64,000 bases of DNA from CAVYVZ01 sp963772065. GTDB lineage: Bacteria > Acidobacteriota > Vicinamibacteria > Vicinamibacterales > UBA2999. Position 1 is the stretch's first letter. Every line of letters starts with the position of its first letter. Shown piece by piece: positions 58,737-64,000 of this stretch. The stretch is from NCBI GenBank assembly GCA_963772065.1, contig CAVYVZ010000010.1, forward strand, positions 558,001 through 622,000, read 5' to 3'. The position numbers were made by a program, and so were the translations under genes. Under the pieces are notes generated by a model. That model ran no database searches. It was given only the letters and a program-made list of their open reading frames with translations, and was not told the origin of the DNA.

Positions 58737-59186
58737 ATGACGAATCTTCGATTGTGGGTCGGTGCGTGCATCCTGGTGCTTACGGCCACCACGTCGTTCG
58801 CGGCCGAGCCAAACGGCGCGGGCCGGATCAAGGTCGCATCGGGTGAGGCGTACATCGTGCGCGGCCGCGAGATGCTCCCGGCTCGGGTCGGCGAGGTGAT
58901 TCTCGCGTCCGACGGTCTGAAGACCGGCGCCGACGGACGCCTCGGCGTCACGCTGAAAGACAACACGCGGGTGTCGCTCGGCCCTGCCAGCGAGGTACGC
59001 CTCGAGAGCTTCGTGTACAACCCCGGCGCGGGAAGCATGGGCCTGGTGCTGAAGTTCGTCCGCGGCGTCGCCGCGTACGTGTCGGGGCGCATTGCCAAGC
59101 TGTCGCCCGATTCGATCCGCCTGGAAACGCCAGCCGCGATCGTGGGCGTTCGCGGGACCACGTTGACCATTCGCGTGGCGGAATGA
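58737..59186 (+). CDS. FecR-domain periplasmic protein
   Basis: A 149-residue protein. Signal peptide ACILVLTATTSFAA. One FecR domain: RIKVASGEAYIVRGREMLPA, LKTGADGRLGVTLKDNTRVS, FVRGVAAYVSGRIAKLSPDS and the closing TPAAIVGVRGTTLTI. It is a small stand-alone FecR, the type encoded next to CHASE2 proteins, as here, not the TonB-linked sensor type. GGGAGGAGG lies nine bases before ATG 58737. Its stop overlaps the OmpA-like gene start by four bases. Probably interacts with the membrane sensor at 59829. Confidence 0.88.
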   Translation: MTNLRLWVGACILVLTATTSFAAEPNGAGRIKVASGEAYIVRGREMLPARVGEVILASDGLKTGADGRLGVTLKDNTRVSLGPASEVRLESFVYNPGAGSMGLVLKFVRGVAAYVSGRIAKLSPDSIRLETPAAIVGVRGTTLTIRVAE

Positions 59187-59818
59187 AGACACGGCGGGCG
59201 ATCGGCGTGCTGACAGCGGCGCTCGCCGTTGGCGTGATAAGCGCCTGCGCGAAACCTGCCCTTCCAGATCCCGGGCCCCATCAGGATCTGATCGTCCTGC
59301 TGCCGGATGACGGCAGCGGAACCGCTGGACGCGCCACCGTATCGAATGCCAAGGGGCACGTCGACCTCGCCGAGGCCGGCGACTCGACGCGCGTGGCCCC
59401 GAACAAGTCACCGATGCCTGTTGCGTCGATGAGCGACGCCGACGTGCGCCGGATGTTCGGCAAGGCGCTTGCCGCGCTGCCCCCACCGCCGCAGGCTTTC
59501 ACGCTGTTCTTCCGCTTCGACTCGGAAGAGCTGACCGACGAGAGCCGCAAGACCGTCCGGAATGTGCTGCGGTCGGTCAAGCGGCGTCCCTTCCCCGACG
59601 TCGTGGTCCTCGGACACACCGATACCACGGGCACGAGAGCACGAAACCTGGAGCTCGGGCTGAAGCGCGCGAGCATGGTTCGCGCCCTCCTCGTCGAGAC
59701 GGGGCTCGATGACGCCACCATCGAGGTCGTCTCGCACGGCGAGCGCGAGCTTCTGGTCCAGACCGGCGACGAGGTCTTCGAGCCGCGCAATCGCCGCGTC
59801 GAAATCCTCGTGCGGTGA
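59183..59818 (+). CDS. OmpA-domain lipoprotein
   Basis: A 211-residue protein. Signal with lipobox (VISACAKPA). A short disordered linker leads to an OmpA peptidoglycan-binding domain (about 100-210): FTLFFRFDSEELTDESRKTV, VVVLGHTDTTGTRARNLELG, KRASMVRALLVETGLDDATI and RNRRVEILVR. The diaminopimelate-contacting Asp and Arg of the family (GHTDTTGTRARNLEL, NRRVEI) are present, so it should tether the outer membrane to peptidoglycan. In an overlapping operon with the FecR gene and 10 bases before the CHASE2 gene. Confidence 0.9.
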   Translation: MKTRRAIGVLTAALAVGVISACAKPALPDPGPHQDLIVLLPDDGSGTAGRATVSNAKGHVDLAEAGDSTRVAPNKSPMPVASMSDADVRRMFGKALAALPPPPQAFTLFFRFDSEELTDESRKTVRNVLRSVKRRPFPDVVVLGHTDTTGTRARNLELGLKRASMVRALLVETGLDDATIEVVSHGERELLVQTGDEVFEPRNRRVEILVR

Positions 59819-59828
59819 CAGTCAGGCG

Positions 59829-61739
59829 ATGAAGACGCGGTCGCGGCGAGTCGTCGTTCTGAGCGGCGTTGTGCCCGCGCTCGCGGCCGCGGTGCTGTCG
59901 CTGTACCGCCCGCCCTTCCTCACGGACCTCGAATACAGCGTGTACGACGTGCTGGTACGCTCCGTGCCCGCCCGTCCGCCCGACGACCGCGTCGTCATTG
60001 TCGACGTCGACGAGCGCAGCCTCGCGTCGATCGGGCAGTGGCCCTGGCGTCGCGATATCGTCGGCGAGCTGGTGGAGAGCCTGCGCGAGGCCGGGGCTTC
60101 GACGATCGCCCTCGACATCGTGTTCGCCGAACCCGATCGCTACGAGGGAGCCGCCGTCACGCCCGACGTCTCTCTCGCAGATGCGCTTCGACCCGGCCGC
60201 GTCGTCCTTGGCTACGCGCTCACGTTCGATCGCGGGTCGCACCGGACGCGATGCGTGCGTCCAGCATCCGCTCGGCCTCGCGATCGTTCGCCAGGGCGAT
60301 GATGCGGAGGAGCCCTTCTTTCGAGCGACCGGTGCGGTGTGCAACCTCGAAGTCCTTACACAAGCAGCCGCCGCGTCCGGCTTCCTCAATGCCGCGCCCG
60401 ATCCCGACGGGCGCCTGAGGCGCGCCCCGCTGCGTGGCGCAGTTCGGCGATCGCGTCTATCCCAGCCTGGCCCTGGCCGGCGTCCGGTCGATTACTCGCG
60501 CGCGCAACGTGGCGCTCCGAGTGGCCAACGCGAACGCCTCGACCCTCATGCTCGATGGCCGAGCCGTTCCGCTCGATGGCAAGAGCAACCTGCTCCTGCG
60601 GTATCGAGGGCCGAAGCGCACGTTCCCGTACGTTTCAGCGGTCGACGTGTTCACCGGCGACTTCGCCGGCGGCGCCTTCAAAGACAAGCTGGTCTTCGTC
60701 GGGACCACGGCCCTTGGCACGCGCGAAGTCGTGTCGACACCGCTCGACACGCTGTTCACCGGCGTCGAGGTGCAGGCGACCGTGGCCGACAATCTGCTGC
60801 AGCAGGACTTCATCCATCGGCCCGAGCACGGCGTCGCGCTCGAAACGCAGATGACGTTGGGACTGTGCGTCCTCGCGATCCTGGTGTCGTCACTCTTCGG
60901 TGTTGGCTGGGGGGCGATCGCGGTGACGGGATGCATGACGCTCGCCTGGGGCACCGCCGTGTGGTTGATCGCGACGAACGGCACGCTCCTCTCCCCGCTG
61001 TTTCCGACGCTGGGGCTCGCGACCGCGTTGGCGGCCATGACCGCCGCCCGCGTCAGCATCGAGCGGCGCCGCGCCGATCGCGCGGGTGAGGAGAGCACCA
61101 CGTCGCAGCGCCTCATGATCCAGACGCTGCTGTCGCTCACCGAGATCAGGGACGCCGAGACCGGACGCCACTCGCGGAGGATCCAGGAATACACGCGGGT
61201 TCTTGCCGAACAACTCGCCATGCACCCCGCGTTTCGCGACTATCTCACGCCGGAACGAATCGACCTGCTCGCCACGCTGGGACCGCTGCACGACATCGGC
61301 AAAGTCGGCGTGCCCGATCAGCTCCTGCACAAACCAGGAGCGCTCACGCCCGAAGAGCGGCTGGAGGTCCGAAAGCATCCGGCCTATGGCCGCGATGTCA
61401 TCCTGAAGGCGGAGCAGGAGACCGGCGTGCGCGATGACGCCACGCTGACGCTCGCGAAAGACATCGTGTACACCCACCACGAACAGTGGGACGGCAGGGG
61501 GTATCCGGAGGGGATCCGCGGCACGCAGATTCCGGTCGCCGGAAGACTGATTGCCGTCGTCGACGTATACGATGCCGTCCGCTCGAGGCGCCCGTACCTC
61601 CGACGGGATCTCGCACGACGACGCCGTGGCAACGATCGTCGGGCGGGGTGGCACGCACTTCGATCCGGCCGTGGTCGAGGCGTTTGTCAAGGTTTCCGAG
61701 CAGTTTCGGGGTCTGTCCGAGGGCGCCGGCCTGAGCTGA
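59829..61739 (+). CDS. CHASE2 sensor with HD-GYP phosphodiesterase, three frame shifts
   Basis: About 635 residues when repaired. After one membrane segment comes a CHASE2 extracytoplasmic domain: VIVDVDERSLASIGQWPWRR, ASTIALDIVFAEPDR, then after breaks near 60240 and 60435 AQFGDRVYPSLALAGV, YVSAVDVFTGDFAGGAFKDK and LDTLFTGVEVQATVADNLLQ. Several membrane segments follow. The cytosolic HD-GYP domain has TGRHSRRIQEYTRVLAEQLA, LGPLHDIGKVGVPDQLL (HD), THHEQWDGRGYP (GYP) and, after a break at about 61605, VATIVGRGGTHFDPAVVEAF. All catalytic residues are visible. HD-GYP enzymes degrade cyclic-di-GMP. Upstream FecR and OmpA genes suggest an envelope-sensing unit. Confidence 0.88.
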
Positions 61740-61852
61740 AACCGTCGAATTCCTGCCAGAAATCCCCCTCCGTCCGCTCCGCTGCACGGGAATGTTCGGT
61801 CGTTGCACGGATTTCGTTTTTCTCTATGATGCCGACTGTGTTCTGGGGAAAC

Positions 61853-63694
61853 ATGGACGCTGCGCGGAAGCCCCCGATGAATCCGCCTCCTGTCGGCGAC
61901 CCCTGGGCTAAATACGACCCAGCCCCCGCCACTGAGGGAGATACCAGCGACAGCCGCGGGCCCGGGAGCGGACCGCCCGGTCCGGCTCGGGCGATGTGGG
62001 GCGGTCTCGAGATCCTTCAGGAGATCGGGCAGGGCGGGTTCGGACGCGTGTATCGCGCCTGGGAGCCGACGCTCGCCCGCGAAGTCGCCCTCAAGATCAT
62101 CTGTCCGCCCGAAGGACAGCCCGCCGCCGTCAGCGCGATCCTCCGCGAAGGACAACTGCTTGCGCGTGTGCATCACCGGAACGTGGTCACGATTCACGGT
62201 GCTCAGCAGATCGGCCGCGAGCTCGGCCTTTGGATGGAGTTCGTCCGAGGCCGCACGCTCACCGACATCGTCAAGCAGGACGGACCCCGCGCTGCTGGCG
62301 AGGCGGCGCTCATCGGCGTGACGTTGTGCCAGGCATTGGCGGCGGTGCACCAGACGGGCGTCGTGCACCGCGACATCAAAGCGCACAACGTGATGCGCGA
62401 GGCGGGCGGACGCATCGTCCTGATGGACTTTGGCGCCGGGCAGGTGCTCAGCGAGCCGACGAACCGCGAGGCGCACCCGATTGGCACGCCGGTGTACATG
62501 GCCCCGGAGGTCATGGCAGGCGCTCGTGCAACAGCTCGATCCGACATCTACAGTCTGGGCGTGCTGCTCTATTACCTCGTCTCCGGCTCGTATCCCGTCG
62601 AAGGCCGCACGTGGACCGATTTCCTGATCGCGCATGCGCGATCGGATCGCCGGCACCTGGCGGATGTCCGTCCCGATCTGCCGGCTCGATTCGTGCGCGT
62701 CGTCGAGCGCGCCACGATGACGACTCCGGAGGAGCGCTACGCGACGCCCGGAGCAATGCTGCGAGACCTGGCGGAAACCGCGACCGGGGAAGACCCGACG
62801 ACACAGGAGTCGAGCCCGACGGTCATTCTCGCGCCACGGCCGCATACACACACGTTCGACTGGCGATCCTTGCGAATTCCGGCGATCGGTGTCGCGGGCC
62901 TGTTCGTAATCTGGCTGTTCGGCGGGATGACGTCGTATGTCTTCAACCATACGTTGAGGCGCTCGGAAGGCTTCGCGCACGAATCGCTGCTTTCGTGGTT
63001 CACCTGGGGCCTCAAGTCGATCATTCCGGGAGCCATCTACGTCACGATGCTCTTCCTGCTGGCGACGCTGGTGGCGTCGTTATGGCGCTTCCTCGCGCGC
63101 GTCGCGCCTCCGCTCAATCGGTTTTCGCTGCGCAGCCGGATGTGGCTCGCCGCAGGCATGCGGCGTCTCAACGTTGACCACCCGGAAACCGCCGCGCACG
63201 CGCTCCTGGCGATGCAGGTCGGGCTGCTGATCTTCGTGTGCTGGCACTTCTGGGACCTGCTCGCGGCGGTTGCGACCTTCGTGGATCTCGCCACGCCAGC
63301 GGACGTGGAACCGCTCCGGCCGATCCACGTCGAGCGGCACCAGAACTACAATCTCGCCGTGACACTGCTGATCGTTGCGGGCGGCATCGGCGCACGGCAG
63401 GTCTTGAAGCTGCGGAAGCGTTCGGGCTTTGCCAGCGGCCGCGCCTCGCTTGTGGCAATCTTCGGGATGATCGCCGCAACATTCGTGCTGCTCGTGTACC
63501 TGTACCGGCTGATCTGGCACAACGAAAAGGAGCTCGCGACGCTCGGCTCACTGCAGTGCTACGTGATCGGCGAACGATCCGCCGACCTCCTCCTGTACCG
63601 TCCATCATCCGGAATCCCGAAGACCAGAATCGTGGACCGCTCGGACCCCCAGCTACGGCGCTCTCAACGGATCGAGAGCATCTACACACGATGA
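61853..63694 (+). CDS. transmembrane Ser/Thr protein kinase
   Basis: About 613 residues. A Pro/Gly-rich N-terminal tail (about 1-45) is followed by a Hanks-type kinase domain at about 47-320: IGQGGFGRVYRAWEPTLARE, invariant Lys in EVALKII, HRDIKAHNVM (catalytic Asp), VLMDFGAGQV and GTPVYMAPEVMAGARATARS. All key residues are present, so it should be active. The C-terminal half has about five membrane segments (PAIGVAGLFVIWLFGGM, YVTMLFLLATLVASL, VGLLIFVCWHFWDLLAA, AVTLLIVAGGIGARQV, MIAATFVLLVYLYRLI) with no PASTA or other sensor domain. I chose ATG 61853 because GGGGA precedes it; ATG 61826 is in frame. Follows the CHASE2/HD-GYP gene and may belong to its unit. Confidence 0.9.
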   Translation: MDAARKPPMNPPPVGDPWAKYDPAPATEGDTSDSRGPGSGPPGPARAMWGGLEILQEIGQGGFGRVYRAWEPTLAREVALKIICPPEGQPAAVSAILREGQLLARVHHRNVVTIHGAQQIGRELGLWMEFVRGRTLTDIVKQDGPRAAGEAALIGVTLCQALAAVHQTGVVHRDIKAHNVMREAGGRIVLMDFGAGQVLSEPTNREAHPIGTPVYMAPEVMAGARATARSDIYSLGVLLYYLVSGSYPVEGRTWTDFLIAHARSDRRHLADVRPDLPARFVRVVERATMTTPEERYATPGAMLRDLAETATGEDPTTQESSPTVILAPRPHTHTFDWRSLRIPAIGVAGLFVIWLFGGMTSYVFNHTLRRSEGFAHESLLSWFTWGLKSIIPGAIYVTMLFLLATLVASLWRFLARVAPPLNRFSLRSRMWLAAGMRRLNVDHPETAAHALLAMQVGLLIFVCWHFWDLLAAVATFVDLATPADVEPLRPIHVERHQNYNLAVTLLIVAGGIGARQVLKLRKRSGFASGRASLVAIFGMIAATFVLLVYLYRLIWHNEKELATLGSLQCYVIGERSADLLLYRPSSGIPKTRIVDRSDPQLRRSQRIESIYTR

Positions 63695-63701
63695 GGACAA
63701 C

Positions 63702-64000
63702 ATGCGAATACGGAAGGCGGCTTTTGTTCCGCTCGTGCTCTGTCTATTCGCCCCCCGACCTGCCCACGCCTGGCTGGGCGACGGATGGATCGAGAAGCTG
63801 AGCGGACCAGGGCCATTCAGAGGGTTCAGCGTCGACCTCCGGCTGATTTGCCTTGCATCGCCAGACGCCCCGCCGGACGTAACGTTCGCCCCGGCCGGCG
63901 AAAAGACGATCACGGCGATGCTCAGCGACAACGCGATCGGCCGGGCCGGTACGTTCCCGCAGCGCGCGAACGCGGGCGCATGGGTAACGGTCTTCGGCTG
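63702..64000 (+). CDS. exported protein, truncated by the window end
   Basis: The first 99 residues are visible. Signal peptide KAAFVPLVLCLFAPRPAHA, then LGDGWIEKLSGPGPFRGFSV and a region with LICLASPDAPPDVTFAPAGE. No family recognised from this part. It begins seven bases after the kinase stop, so it is probably co-transcribed and likely part of the same envelope unit. The gene continues beyond the window. Confidence 0.7.
   Translation, partial: MRIRKAAFVPLVLCLFAPRPAHAWLGDGWIEKLSGPGPFRGFSVDLRLICLASPDAPPDVTFAPAGEKTITAMLSDNAIGRAGTFPQRANAGAWVTVFG

Noticed and set aside
60434..63694. Apparent fusion of HD-GYP and Ser/Thr kinase in one 1,086-residue frame
   Set aside because: The HD-GYP part leaves its true frame at about 61605 and ends properly at 61739 in another frame. 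The stretch 61610-61850 of the long frame is non-conserved Arg-rich sequence, so the fusion is an artefact of a frame shift.

Overview
High-GC bacterial chromosome segment. The gene content points to the phylum Acidobacteriota, probably a soil lineage such as Vicinamibacteria (an inference from families, not from a marker gene). The indicators are three ATPase-less ADOP/MacB-type permeases (one behind a PadR regulator), a DUF5916 outer-membrane-type protein, a DUF1592/DUF1552 pair, a Tat-exported sugar epimerase, a propeller-type hybrid sensor kinase, a CHASE2/HD-GYP protein and a Ser/Thr kinase. Several intergenic long hairpins built of short purine-rich units also recur.

Layout. 1-6 kb: two DUF1801 genes, then an ECF41-type sigma factor with VOC, FAD-oxidoreductase, HxlR and DoxX-like genes. 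The sigma factor, VOC and DoxX genes each carry the same GTCACA-N16-CGTC promoter, so a small sigma regulon can be read directly. 6-9.3 kb: a secreted metalloprotease and a lipoprotein, then a tRNA-Pro(UGG) with nearby duplicated 3' ends. 9.4-12.3 kb: a tight three-gene operon of a membrane protein, a divergent reverse-transcriptase-like protein whose YxDD box reads YRDE, and a small exported-looking protein. This is my best candidate for an undescribed system. 12.4-25 kb: a serine hydrolase, two ADOP permeases, a PD40 protein, and an overlapping minus-strand operon (PhzF, ABC-F, esterase, GNAT). 25-33 kb: a DUF885 peptidase, an IS1595 remnant caught between GGTCAAA heptamers, a sugar-acid catabolic cassette (dehydratase, aldolase, MFS) and small genes. 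33-42 kb: DUF5916, an exported methyltransferase, a hybrid kinase, a 2OG-Fe(II) oxygenase, a CsgG/SH3-like protein and an epimerase. 42-52.4 kb: a giant propeller hybrid kinase, two leucine-rich-repeat proteins and DUF1592-DUF1552. 52.4-64 kb: VOC, DUF6265 and AraC genes, an esterase, a third ADOP permease, then FecR, OmpA, CHASE2/HD-GYP, a transmembrane Ser/Thr kinase and a truncated exported protein.

Caveat. Many genes carry single-base frame shifts, most densely at 42.9-51 kb. The protein sequence stays well conserved when one switches frame at each point, so I read most of these as uncorrected sequencing indels. Such genes are annotated at full length, with the approximate break points given.
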